23,810 nucleotides of DNA from an uncultured Bacilli bacterium. Its GTDB lineage: Bacteria > Bacillota_I > Bacilli_A > RF39 > UBA660. How positions within the stretch are numbered: the first letter of the stretch is position 1; the number at the start of each line of letters is the position of its first letter. Positions 1 to 7,325 of this stretch are shown here, piece after piece. Where the stretch lies: assembly GCA_934097015.1 (NCBI GenBank), contig CAKONF010000019.1:1-23810 (forward strand), written 5' to 3'. The translations under genes and the position numbers were made by a program. Under the pieces are notes generated by a model. That model was not told the origin of the DNA, ran no database searches, and saw only the letters and a program-made list of their open reading frames with translations.

Positions 1-27
1 TATAAAATAATTTGTCGTTTTTTCACA

Positions 28-108
28 CAAAAAAGACTTTATTTCTACTTCTATTTATACCCCCCCCCCCGAACAAAATTTCGAGGTCGGGAGAGAAGTA
101 TAAAGTCT
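28..108 (-). promoter_or_regulatory. GC-rich hairpin with U-tract (terminator or attenuator)
   Basis: On the minus strand AGACTTTAT (108-100) pairs with ATAAAGTCT (42-34), and AGAAGT/ACTTCT (99-94 with 52-47) extends the stem to 15 bp with a 4-nt bulge. An inner hairpin pairs CCTCGAA with TTCGGGG around the loop ATTTTG (about 86-67), and the alternative TCGGG/CCCGA pairing (91-87 with 72-68) is possible. A run of T follows the outer stem at 33-29. The plus strand carries 11 consecutive C at 60-70. The structure could end a short RNA or act as an attenuator for a gene left of the window; the sequence does not decide which. Confidence 0.55.
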
Positions 109-152
109 CATATTATCTTTTTTATGAATAGAAAATTTCTTTTATTAGGCAT
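108..152 (-). CDS. possible 14-residue leader peptide
   Basis: A 15-codon frame reading MPNKRNFLFIKKII starts with ATG at 152, has AAGG about 6 nt upstream, and stops with TGA at 110-108, exactly where the hairpin at 28-108 begins. Its promoter is readable at 168-196. The position suits a leader peptide or small toxin-like peptide, but so short a frame can arise by chance. No family is recognised. Confidence 0.25.
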   Translation of the reverse strand: MPNKRNFLFIKKII

Positions 153-167
153 TTCTACCTTAAATAC

Positions 168-196
168 AATATAACAAAAAAAATGATATATTGCAA
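168..196 (-). promoter_or_regulatory. putative promoter of the 28-162 unit
   Basis: Minus strand: TTGCAA (196-191), 17-nt spacer, TATATT (173-168). The -35 box lies in the loop and 3' arm of the efp terminator hairpin and the spacer contains its U-tract. Transcription would start near 161. Confidence 0.45.
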
Positions 197-202
197 TCAT
201 TT
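172..202 (-). terminator. intrinsic terminator of rpmG-efp
   Basis: Minus strand AAATGAT (202-196) pairs with ATCATTT (187-181) around an 8-nt loop and is followed by a T-run with one G. It lies 25 nt after the efp stop. Confidence 0.7.
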
Positions 203-226
203 ATTTTTATTTTTTTATAAATTTTC

Positions 227-787
227 TTAAGCTCTAGACACATACTTTCCATCTAAAGTAGAAACTATAATATGTTCTCCTTGAGATATAAATAAAGGTA
301 CTCTTAAAGTATATCCAGTTTCAATAGTAGCATCTTTAGTAGCATTATTAGTAGTATTACCTTTAGTAGCTTCTGTAGTTTCAACTACTTCATACTCAAC
401 TTTTTCAGGTAAACTAATACCAATAATTTCACCTTCATAAGTAGAAATATCTATATCCATACCTTCTTTTAAGAATTTAATTTGATCTTTTAATTTTTCT
501 TCTGGTATTTCTAATTGTTCATATGTTTCATTATTCATAAATACATAATTACTTCCATCATTATATAAATAATTCATTTTAGATTTATCTACTCTAGCTC
601 TTTCAATTTTAATATTAGTATTATAAGTATCTTCTACTAAAGCACCAGTTCTTAAGTTTCTTAATTTCATTTTCATAAATGCACTACCCTTACCAGGTTT
701 TACATGTTGAAATTCTTCAATTAAACATAACTTACCATCTATAATAATAGTCATACCATTCTTAATTTCATTTATATTAATATTCAT
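227..787 (-). CDS. efp: translation elongation factor P
   Basis: EF-P binds between the ribosomal P and E sites and relieves stalling at proline runs. The 186-residue length is normal for the family. The N-terminal KOW-like domain carries the loop KPGKGSAF with Lys33 at the tip, the position modified in other bacteria (5-aminopentanol on Lys32 in Bacillus subtilis). The C-terminal OB domain ends with the family signature GNTTNNATKDATIETGYT, then VPLFI and a terminal GKYVSRA. The start ATG at 787 follows AAAGGAG. It lies 26 nt after rpmG, so the two are probably cotranscribed. No modification enzyme is visible in the window. Identification rests on strong motif agreement. Confidence 0.97.
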   Translation of the reverse strand: MNININEIKNGMTIIIDGKLCLIEEFQHVKPGKGSAFMKMKLRNLRTGALVEDTYNTNIKIERARVDKSKMNYLYNDGSNYVFMNNETYEQLEIPEEKLKDQIKFLKEGMDIDISTYEGEIIGISLPEKVEYEVVETTEATKGNTTNNATKDATIETGYTLRVPLFISQGEHIIVSTLDGKYVSRA

Positions 788-813
788 ATGTAGACTCCTT
801 TCAATAAATTAAA

Positions 814-993
814 TTATTTTCCTATTTTAGCTTCTTTAAAAGTTTGATGTTGTTGACATTTAGGACAATATTTATTTATTTCTAATTTTTCAGTTGTATT
901 TCTTGTATTCTTTTCTGTATGTCTTATCATAAAACCACATTTAGGACATTTTAATCCAACTAGGCATCTTGCATCAGTTTTTCCTTTTGCCAT
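814..993 (-). CDS. rpmG: 50S ribosomal protein L33, zinc-binding form
   Basis: This 59-codon gene encodes MAKGKTDARC... with two Cys pairs, CPKC at residues 16-19 and CPKC at 43-46, separated by a basic stretch. That is the zinc-ribbon (C+) form of L33, and the C-terminus TFKEAKIGK is typical. The start ATG at 993 follows a near-perfect AGGAGG. Its promoter lies at 1027-1055, and efp follows after 26 nt, giving an L33/EF-P translation operon. L33 sits near the E site of the large subunit. The C+ form needs zinc. Whether a zinc-free paralogue exists elsewhere cannot be seen here. Confidence 0.95.
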   Translation of the reverse strand: MAKGKTDARCLVGLKCPKCGFMIRHTEKNTRNTTEKLEINKYCPKCQQHQTFKEAKIGK

Positions 994-1026
994 AAAATAA
1001 CCTCCTTTGTTTACAAAACTATAAGT

Positions 1027-1055
1027 ATTATAACAAAGAATATACTAATTATCAA
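1027..1055 (-). promoter_or_regulatory. promoter of rpmG-efp
   Basis: Minus strand TTGATA (1055-1050), 17-nt spacer, TATAAT (1032-1027). The -35 box lies just upstream of the stop codon of the PBP gene, inside its last codons. The predicted start is about 1020, leaving a leader of roughly 27 nt before the L33 start. Confidence 0.75.
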
Positions 1056-3000
1056 ATAAAATTTTACTAACTTGTCTAGATAAATACATATTTATTGGAT
1101 ATGTACGTGTATTTTCTCTTTCTTTATAATCAATATTAGGACTAACTATTACTAAACTATACATAGGTTTATCACTTGGCATATAAGAAACAAATGTCCT
1201 AGTTGTAGCATAAGTATCACTTATACCATCTTTATCACTATCTAAAACAGATTCACTAGTACCAGTTTTACTACTAGCATTATACTTTTTATCTATATAA
1301 AAACTACCAGTACCATAAAGTGATACATTCCTTAAACCTTCTTTAATTCTATTTTTATATTTTTCTTCTAAATCTATTGTATTTAAAACTTTATTTTCAT
1401 TCTTTAAAACAATTTCACCTTTATCGTTAACTATTTCTTTCATTAAAGATAATGCTATTCTATTACCATTATTTGCAACTGTATTAATATATTGTGTTAA
1501 CTCTATAGGAGTATATGTATCATATTGTCCTATGCTTAAATTAAGTAATAAATCATCGCTTATAGTTTTACCAATAATACCAATATTTTCATTATCTAAA
1601 TCTATACCAGTCTTACTACCTAAACCATAACTAGCTAAAGTATCTCTATATACTTTAAAAGCGTAATCTAAATTATTTAAACTCATATTATATTTATATT
1701 TCTCACCAGTTAATCCTATTGCTATTAAAAATTGATAATAATTACTAGATTCTTGTAACGCTCTTAAATCATTAACTCTACCTAAACTTTTCCAACTACA
1801 TTTCTGTGTCTTATTTTTTAATTTAACACATGAATCATATACACTAGTACCTATATCTATAATATTATATTTATAACCTATTGAAATAGTAGCAGCTTTA
1901 ACAACACTACCTACTGTATAACTTTTATTTATATTACCTATTTCATTATTATAAAACTCCCCATTGTTATAACTCTTACCTACCATACTAATAATACTCC
2001 CATCTGTAGGATCACTTACAATTATATAGGAACCATTATAATATCTAGTACTTTTATAATCTTTAGATTTTAATATTTCACTTTCTAATATACTTTCTAT
2101 TTTTTGTTGTAAATTAATATCAATATTAAGTACTAAGTCATTTCCTCTTTTTTCTTCACTTAATAATGTTATTGTATTATCATTATTTATTTTATATTTT
2201 GCTTTTTCCCCTTTTAAATATTTTTCATAATATTTTTCTAAATAACTAGTACCAACTATATCATTACTAACATATCCTAATTTTTTATATGTTTCTATTT
2301 CTTCTTTTGGTATTAAACCTATAGTACCAATAACATTACTTAATGTATCACCATAATTATTAACTCTTTTAAATGATAATTCACATCTTATACCAGGTAA
2401 ATTTAATTCAATAACTCTACTATATTCTTCATCAGTACAATTCTTTTTTATATATTTATCTTCATAATTATATCCTTTAGACATAATACTATATATTTTA
2501 CTAGCCCTCTTATCTATATCACTCATATTATTTATCATATCATCAGTTATTTTACTTAATTTAATCTTTAAAAGTTCATCACTACTTATTTTTCTTTCTT
2601 TATATTTAGTATATTCTATATCACTAACTAATTTATTAATTTCATTAGTATGATTTATATAATAATAATATTTTAATTCTTCTTGATTACCAAAATCTAT
2701 ATCAATTACTTCACCTAATTTATTAGCAATATCTATTTCATCTTCTATATCAATATTTTTTATTTTATTATATATTATTGTTTTTATACCAACATTATCT
2801 ACTATTATATTTCCAAACTTATCTAATATTCTACCTCTAGGAGCACTATTACCATATATTATTTTATTATTTTTCTTTTCTAAAATATCTTTATAATATT
2901 TATTTTTATAAAACATTAAATAACTAATTCTACCAATACTAACTAAATAAATTATAATTAATAATATATAAAGTATTTTTTTCTTCACATTATTCACCAT
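1045..3000 (-). CDS. class B penicillin-binding protein (D,D-transpeptidase)
   Basis: This enzyme cross-links peptidoglycan stem peptides on the outer face of the membrane. Of 651 residues, 9-30 form a single membrane anchor. A dimerisation region containing APRGRILDKFGN (53-64) follows, then the transpeptidase domain. Its three motifs are present: SVVK (Ser365 nucleophile, Lys368), SSN (418-420) and KTG (578-580). No glycosyltransferase domain is present, hence class B. Just after KTG is DSDKDGISD (587-595), which resembles a calcium-binding DxDxDG loop and is not a usual part of this domain. The start ATG at 3000 lacks a clear Shine-Dalgarno. Division versus elongation role (PBP2b/SpoVD-like or PBP2-like) cannot be settled without alignment. 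Confidence 0.93.
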   Translation of the reverse strand: MVNNVKKKILYILLIIIYLVSIGRISYLMFYKNKYYKDILEKKNNKIIYGNSAPRGRILDKFGNIIVDNVGIKTIIYNKIKNIDIEDEIDIANKLGEVIDIDFGNQEELKYYYYINHTNEINKLVSDIEYTKYKERKISSDELLKIKLSKITDDMINNMSDIDKRASKIYSIMSKGYNYEDKYIKKNCTDEEYSRVIELNLPGIRCELSFKRVNNYGDTLSNVIGTIGLIPKEEIETYKKLGYVSNDIVGTSYLEKYYEKYLKGEKAKYKINNDNTITLLSEEKRGNDLVLNIDINLQQKIESILESEILKSKDYKSTRYYNGSYIIVSDPTDGSIISMVGKSYNNGEFYNNEIGNINKSYTVGSVVKAATISIGYKYNIIDIGTSVYDSCVKLKNKTQKCSWKSLGRVNDLRALQESSNYYQFLIAIGLTGEKYKYNMSLNNLDYAFKVYRDTLASYGLGSKTGIDLDNENIGIIGKTISDDLLLNLSIGQYDTYTPIELTQYINTVANNGNRIALSLMKEIVNDKGEIVLKNENKVLNTIDLEEKYKNRIKEGLRNVSLYGTGSFYIDKKYNASSKTGTSESVLDSDKDGISDTYATTRTFVSYMPSDKPMYSLVIVSPNIDYKERENTRTYPINMYLSRQVSKILFDN

Positions 3001-3017
3001 TATTATTATGGATACAA

Positions 3018-3049
3018 ATAAAAAAAAATACTCTTAATTTAAAGTATTT
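3018..3049 (-). terminator. intrinsic terminator of the 3034-3342 gene
   Basis: Minus strand AAATACT (49-43 of the 3000s) pairs with AGTATTT (32-26) around a 10-nt loop, followed by six or more T. The hairpin overlaps the last codons and stop of the gene. Confidence 0.6.
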
Positions 3050-3342
3050 TTTAATTCTTTAATTTTTCTCACATTTTTAACAAATAGTTGTCCTAAATAA
3101 GGATCATATATTTCATCACTTAAAATATAATTACTATTTTTACTATTCAAGTTAATTCTTCTTAAACTACTAGTTTCTATATATTTAGACCCAATCTTAA
3201 ATAATCTAGCATCTCTTTTTGCAATCTCATAAGTACACGCCACTAAATAATCATCATCAATAATATCATATTTTTTTAAATATTCTAATAATTTATAATC
3301 TATACTAGTAATTATATAAATATCTCCAACATATTTTTCCAC
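3034..3342 (-). CDS. hypothetical protein, about 102 residues
   Basis: I do not recognise a family. The sequence is soluble-looking, mixed charged and hydrophobic, with no membrane segment or signal peptide. It begins MEKYVGDIYIITS and ends KNVRKIKELKNTLN. A GTG at 3342 was preferred over a GTG three codons earlier because GGAG lies about 8 nt upstream of it; the upstream GTG overlaps that site. A promoter (TTGATT, 16 nt, TATAAT) lies at 3365-3392, and an intrinsic terminator overlaps the 3' end, so it appears to be its own transcription unit upstream of the PBP gene. Good expression signals argue that it is real. Confidence 0.7.
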   Translation of the reverse strand: MEKYVGDIYIITSIDYKLLEYLKKYDIIDDDYLVACTYEIAKRDARLFKIGSKYIETSSLRRINLNSKNSNYILSDEIYDPYLGQLFVKNVRKIKELKNTLN

Positions 3343-3364
3343 ACCAATCACTCCAGTAAAAAAT

Positions 3365-3392
3365 ATTATACACTATAATAAAATTAAATCAA
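3365..3392 (-). promoter_or_regulatory. promoter of the 3034-3342 gene
   Basis: Minus strand TTGATT (3392-3387), 16-nt spacer, TATAAT (3370-3365), about 20 nt before the preferred GTG start. Confidence 0.55.
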
Positions 3393-3442
3393 GTTTTTGT
3401 AATTTTTATTAATATATAAACATAATATATATTGGTGATTAT

Positions 3443-3691
3443 ATGTTAAACTTAGTAGAACCTTATATTAATAATTTATCTAAAGAAGATATTAATTCTT
3501 TTGCATTAAAAAATAATATTAGGTTAAATGGAAATGAACTAGATTTTATATTTAATTTTATCAAAACAAGATATAAAGAAGTATTAAGCAATCCAAATTC
3601 ATTTAGTTTGAGCAAATACAAAAATAATTTCTCTAATGAAAATTTTGTTAAAATAAATGGATTAGTAAATAGATATAAGATGTTATTATAA
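3443..3691 (+). CDS. small YqfT/DUF2624-like protein
   Basis: This 82-residue protein is mostly helical and charged. It contains INNLSKEDINSFALKNNIRL followed by a helix, an SNPNSFSL segment and a final helix. The pattern of a short helix, an 'A-K-x-N-I-x-L' turn, a long helix and a closing helix recalls the small Bacillus protein YqfT (DUF2624, function unknown), compared from memory. In Bacillus that gene lies near nfo; here nfo is about 12 kb away. The start ATG at 3443 has GGTGA about 6 nt upstream. The gene stands alone on the plus strand and converges on the ORF6N gene, with only one base between their stop codons. Confidence 0.6.
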   Translation: MLNLVEPYINNLSKEDINSFALKNNIRLNGNELDFIFNFIKTRYKEVLSNPNSFSLSKYKNNFSNENFVKINGLVNRYKMLL

Positions 3692-3720
3692 ACTATTCTT
3701 CGGAGTAGTTTATTTCTTTT
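3688..3720 (+). terminator. hairpin with UUCG tetraloop covering both stop codons
   Basis: ATAAACTATTC (3688-3698) pairs with GAGTAGTTTAT (3703-3713; one G-T pair) around TTCG, giving an 11-bp stem closed by a C(UUCG)G tetraloop and followed by TTCTTTT. It contains the plus-strand TAA and the minus-strand TAG, so it can end the plus gene and protect the minus transcript's 3' end. Confidence 0.7.
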
Positions 3721-4922
3721 AATAAGTTTTTTAAAATATTTTCATTTTCTATTTTGTTAATTGCAAAACACTTTTTTCCTAAGTCTTTAAAACTTGAACC
3801 TGAATGATATAATATTTTCCTATCTAATATTATGAAGCTATCATGAAATACATCATTTTTTATTACATTTACATTATTATATTGTTTATCATATTTTTTT
3901 ATTAATTCTTCACTTATATTTTTTGTTATTACTTTTATATTACATTCTACATCTCTTAATATATCAAATAGTTCTCTGCCAGCATAATTATCTATTATAA
4001 TTATTTCTTCTTTTGCAACACTTAATATTTTAATCAATAATGAATAAGCATCGTATATCTGTCCTTCAAAAAATAAATGTTCTTTCTTAACTTCTAATTG
4101 ATTAAAAGTCTCTTCTAATTTTTGTATTCTATTTTCATGATTATATATTACGGTATTTGAATTTATTAAAGTTTTAGAAATATATTTTCTCATTATTACA
4201 AATGTACGCATTATACCAACACTTATTTTTGAAGCAATATCAGTTTTCAAAACAGACGTTAACATTGCAACACCTTGTTCTGTAAAAACATAAGGACGTT
4301 TTCTTACACCACCATGTGAACTATTCAAACTTGAAGTTCCAAAATGGAACTTCAAGTTTATAAATTCCTCTTCAGAAAGTTGAAAATAAAAATCATTTGG
4401 AAATCTATCTTTGTTTCTATTTACCGCTTTATTAATATCTTTTGTACCATTTGCACAATTATAAAGGCTTGCCAAATCACTATCTAACATAACAAGTTGT
4501 CCTCTTATTTCATATATCATATTTTGATAAGAATTTCCCGTATTTACTGGGATTAAAGAGTTGTTATTAGATAATGTTAATTCATTTTTATCGTCAAACT
4601 TTTCTAATATTTTGTCAATTATTTCTTTAATATTTTCTTTTCTTAAAATTGTACTTAACGTTCTTATTCCTTCTTTTGTAAATACATATGGTAAGTGTCT
4701 AACACCACCTCGATTTACCACATTTGAGGTCACAATTTGTGACTTCAAAACATTAAATTCTTCTAGACTAATTTGAAAATAATCAGAACTTTCAAACTTA
4801 TTAATGTTTCTTCTGACTAATTGATTTAATACTTTTGTTTCATAGCCTATTGCACCTGCCAAATCTCTATCAATCATAACCTTAACGCCATGAACTTCAT
4901 ATATTTTATTCTTTGTTTCCAT
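3693..4922 (-). CDS. tandem ORF6N-domain protein with PLD-like C-terminus
   Basis: The 409-residue protein has two copies of the ORF6N domain, a DNA-binding module found in phage and bacterial accessory proteins. Copy 1 (about 6-95) has YEVHGVKVMIDRDLA, DYFQISLEEF and GGVRHLPYVFTKEG. Copy 2 (about 136-228) has YEIRGQLVMLDSDLASLY, FYFQLSEEEF and GGVRKRPYVFTEQG. A short coiled-coil-like segment follows (260-282), then an alpha/beta C-terminal domain (286-395) with IIIIDNYAG, HDSFIILD (359-366) and HSGSSFKDLGKKCFA (373-387). This C-terminal part is a known companion of single ORF6N domains and resembles one half of a phospholipase D fold, but I see HDS rather than a clean HxK motif. AGGAGG precedes the start at 4922. 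It is a lone accessory gene between housekeeping genes; no phage structural genes are nearby. Confidence 0.85.
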   Translation of the reverse strand: METKNKIYEVHGVKVMIDRDLAGAIGYETKVLNQLVRRNINKFESSDYFQISLEEFNVLKSQIVTSNVVNRGGVRHLPYVFTKEGIRTLSTILRKENIKEIIDKILEKFDDKNELTLSNNNSLIPVNTGNSYQNMIYEIRGQLVMLDSDLASLYNCANGTKDINKAVNRNKDRFPNDFYFQLSEEEFINLKFHFGTSSLNSSHGGVRKRPYVFTEQGVAMLTSVLKTDIASKISVGIMRTFVIMRKYISKTLINSNTVIYNHENRIQKLEETFNQLEVKKEHLFFEGQIYDAYSLLIKILSVAKEEIIIIDNYAGRELFDILRDVECNIKVITKNISEELIKKYDKQYNNVNVIKNDVFHDSFIILDRKILYHSGSSFKDLGKKCFAINKIENENILKNLLKEINYSEE

Positions 4923-4981
4923 AAATCCTCCTGAATTTTAATATTTGTAATTTTTATATTGTATTTATCTTATAGTTGTTT

Positions 4982-4990
4982 ATTATATCA
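4982..4990 (-). promoter_or_regulatory. extended -10 promoter of the ORF6N gene
   Basis: Minus strand TGATATAAT, an extended -10 with a perfect TATAAT at 4987-4982; no good -35 box is visible. The leader to the ATG would be about 55 nt. Confidence 0.4.
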
Positions 4991-5017
4991 TAATATAGAT
5001 AATTTTAATATAAAAAA

Positions 5018-5050
5018 GTATAAAAAAATATAAGAACTTAATCTTATATT
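5018..5050 (-). terminator. intrinsic terminator of ftsK
   Basis: Minus strand AATATAAGA (5050-5042) pairs with TCTTATATT (5035-5027) around TTAAGT, followed by T-rich sequence. It begins inside the ftsK stop codon. Confidence 0.75.
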
Positions 5051-7253
5051 ATTCTTCGTTAGAATCACCAAGTTTTACTAAAACTTCTCTAGGTTTAGAA
5101 CCATTTTGTGGCCCTATTATTCCTCTCTCCTCTAATAAATCTATTATTCTAGCAGCTCTATTATATCCTACTTTAAATCTTCTTTGAACCAAAGATGCAC
5201 TTATTTTACCAGTTTCAATAGCAAAATCTACTATATCATTATAAAGAGGATCATCATATTCTTCTTTTTCAAAATCATCTCCTGCAGCCATATGATTTGG
5301 TGCTGCTTCAGTTAAAGAATTATCGTATTGTGCTATTTGTTCTTTTGACACATAATCTATTAACCTTTGCGTTTCATCATCACTTATAAAATTACCTTGA
5401 ATACGTAAAGGAGCATTTTCTCCCATTGGTAGATATAACATATCACCTTTGCCAAGTAATTTTTCTGCACCACCCATATCAAGTATAGTTCTTGAATCTA
5501 TTTGACTAGCAACTGCGAATGATATACGACTTGGTATATTAGCTTTTACTACACCTGTTATTACATCAGTAGATGGTCTTTGAGTTGCAACAATTAAATG
5601 TATTCCAGCAGCACGTGCCATTTGAGTAATACGCATAATTGAATCTTCAACCTCTTTAGCAGCAACTAACATTAAGTCTGCCAACTCATCAATAATTACT
5701 ACAATAAAAGGCATTTTCTTTTCTATTTCAGCATTAGCACTTTTATTTGTTTTTTCAACCCATTCATTATATCCACCAATATTTTTAACATTCTTTTCAC
5801 TAAATAAATCATATCTGTGTTCCATCTCTACAACTATTTTTTGTAATGCAATACTTGCTTTCTTAGGATCACTTACAACTGGACACATTAAATGTGGTAT
5901 ACCATTATAATTTGATAATTCAACTTTTTTTGGATCCACCAAAACAAGTTTACATTCATCAGGTCTCATACGAATCAATATACTAGCAATAAAACTATTT
6001 ATACAAACTGATTTACCACTACCAGTTGATCCAGCAACTAATAAATGTGGCATCTTAGTCATATCAGCACAACAATTTCGACCCATTATATCTTTTCCTA
6101 ATGAAAATAATATTTTTGCATTTGCCATATTACTTGGAACATTAGACAAAACTTCTCTTATAGGAACACTACTTGTAATTTTATTAGGTATTTCAACTCC
6201 AACAGTACTCTTACCAGGAATCGGTGCCTGTATACGAACATCTTTAGCAGCAAGAGCAAGAGCAATTTCTTTATTAATACTTGTTATTCTACTAACTTTA
6301 GTACCACTAGCTATTTCAACTTCAAATTGTGTGACTGTTGGTCCTTCATGTATTTCAACCACTTTACCATGAATTTGAAAATCAGCCAAAACTTTTTCCA
6401 AAGCTACTTTTGTTTTATTTAAAAATTCAGTTGTATTTGCTTGTTTCTTTTTCTTAATCGGATCCAAAATATCTAAACTTGGAAGTTTATAATTACTATT
6501 AGAATTATTATTAGTTGTTGTATCTACACTAACAGTTTCTACTGAAACATTCTTTCCAATATTATGTGCATCCTCATGACTTGTAATTATAACTTTTTTA
6601 TCAAGAACTTCTGTTTCTTCATCATCATCTTCATCATCATCGTCTTCCTCAGAAACAACTTTTTCTCTCTTAGGTCTGTTTTTAAATTTATCTTTACCAT
6701 CTTTTATCTTATCTAATACATCACCAATAGATAAATTAAATAATAATATAATTCCAAAAAATATTAATACATAATATACGATCATAGCACCTCTACTATC
6801 AAATAAAGCTTTTAAACTCCATCCACTAATAGCACCTACCATTCCACCACCAGCATTTGATAAATTTGTAAAATCAGGTCCTTTTATACTCATAAGTTTC
6901 TCTATAGTTAGTTCCATAAAGTCTTTAAACTTAAGTCCTTTATCAACATACTTCATATGTGATAAACCAAGTATAGAAAGAGTTAATATATATATACCAA
7001 TAAATCTTTGAGAATAAAATTTAGGACTTTCCCTTTTGACAATAAAATATCCACCTAACAATATTAAAAATAATATTAAGACATTAACATAAGTACCAAC
7101 TAAAAAAACACCAAATTGTTTAATTAACGAGCCAACAGGTCCAAAAACACCTATACCTATTACTCCAATCAATATTAATATTAATCCAACAAATTCAACA
7201 CTTATTTTACTTTTTGAACTAGTTGTATTTTTTCTTTTTTTCTTCTTAGCCAT
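5049..7253 (-). CDS. ftsK: DNA translocase FtsK/SpoIIIE
   Basis: This septal motor pumps DNA to clear the chromosome from the closing division site. In 734 residues there are about four membrane segments (roughly 20-40, 48-72, 84-100 and 157-175). An acidic linker follows with a run of Asp/Glu at 202-215. The motor domain has Walker A GSTGSGKS (408-415) and Walker B FIVVIIDE (516-523). The C-terminal winged-helix gamma domain (about 665-730) has the family pattern SLVQRRFKVGYNRAARIIDL, which reads the orienting DNA motif. The length is closer to SpoIIIE/SftA-type proteins than to long FtsK. GGTGA lies upstream of the ATG at 7253. Its own promoter and terminator make it a single-gene unit. Confidence 0.96.
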   Translation of the reverse strand: MAKKKKRKNTTSSKSKISVEFVGLILILIGVIGIGVFGPVGSLIKQFGVFLVGTYVNVLILFLILLGGYFIVKRESPKFYSQRFIGIYILTLSILGLSHMKYVDKGLKFKDFMELTIEKLMSIKGPDFTNLSNAGGGMVGAISGWSLKALFDSRGAMIVYYVLIFFGIILLFNLSIGDVLDKIKDGKDKFKNRPKREKVVSEEDDDDEDDDEETEVLDKKVIITSHEDAHNIGKNVSVETVSVDTTTNNNSNSNYKLPSLDILDPIKKKKQANTTEFLNKTKVALEKVLADFQIHGKVVEIHEGPTVTQFEVEIASGTKVSRITSINKEIALALAAKDVRIQAPIPGKSTVGVEIPNKITSSVPIREVLSNVPSNMANAKILFSLGKDIMGRNCCADMTKMPHLLVAGSTGSGKSVCINSFIASILIRMRPDECKLVLVDPKKVELSNYNGIPHLMCPVVSDPKKASIALQKIVVEMEHRYDLFSEKNVKNIGGYNEWVEKTNKSANAEIEKKMPFIVVIIDELADLMLVAAKEVEDSIMRITQMARAAGIHLIVATQRPSTDVITGVVKANIPSRISFAVASQIDSRTILDMGGAEKLLGKGDMLYLPMGENAPLRIQGNFISDDETQRLIDYVSKEQIAQYDNSLTEAAPNHMAAGDDFEKEEYDDPLYNDIVDFAIETGKISASLVQRRFKVGYNRAARIIDLLEERGIIGPQNGSKPREVLVKLGDSNEE

Positions 7254-7273
7254 AATATATTCACCATAATTAA

Positions 7274-7302
7274 ATTATATAATATATATTTTTTTAAGAC
7301 AA
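7274..7302 (-). promoter_or_regulatory. promoter of ftsK
   Basis: Minus strand TTGTCT (7302-7297), 17-nt spacer, TATAAT (7279-7274). The -35 box directly abuts the U-tract of the preceding gene's terminator. Confidence 0.55.
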
Positions 7303-7324
7303 GAAAAAAGACAATCATTTGTCT
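7303..7324 (-). terminator. intrinsic terminator of the miaA operon
   Basis: Minus strand AGACAA (7324-7319) pairs with TTGTCT (7314-7309) around ATGA and is followed by six T. The hairpin starts directly after the stop codon of the 7326-7784 gene. Confidence 0.7.
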
Positions 7325-7325
7325 A

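Noticed and set aside
4561..4776. Plus-strand frame of 71 codons
   Set aside because: It is antisense to the well-supported ORF6N gene.
3693..4922. Prophage
   Set aside because: The ORF6N gene is the only phage-type domain nearby; no integrase, terminase or structural genes are present, and housekeeping genes flank it directly.
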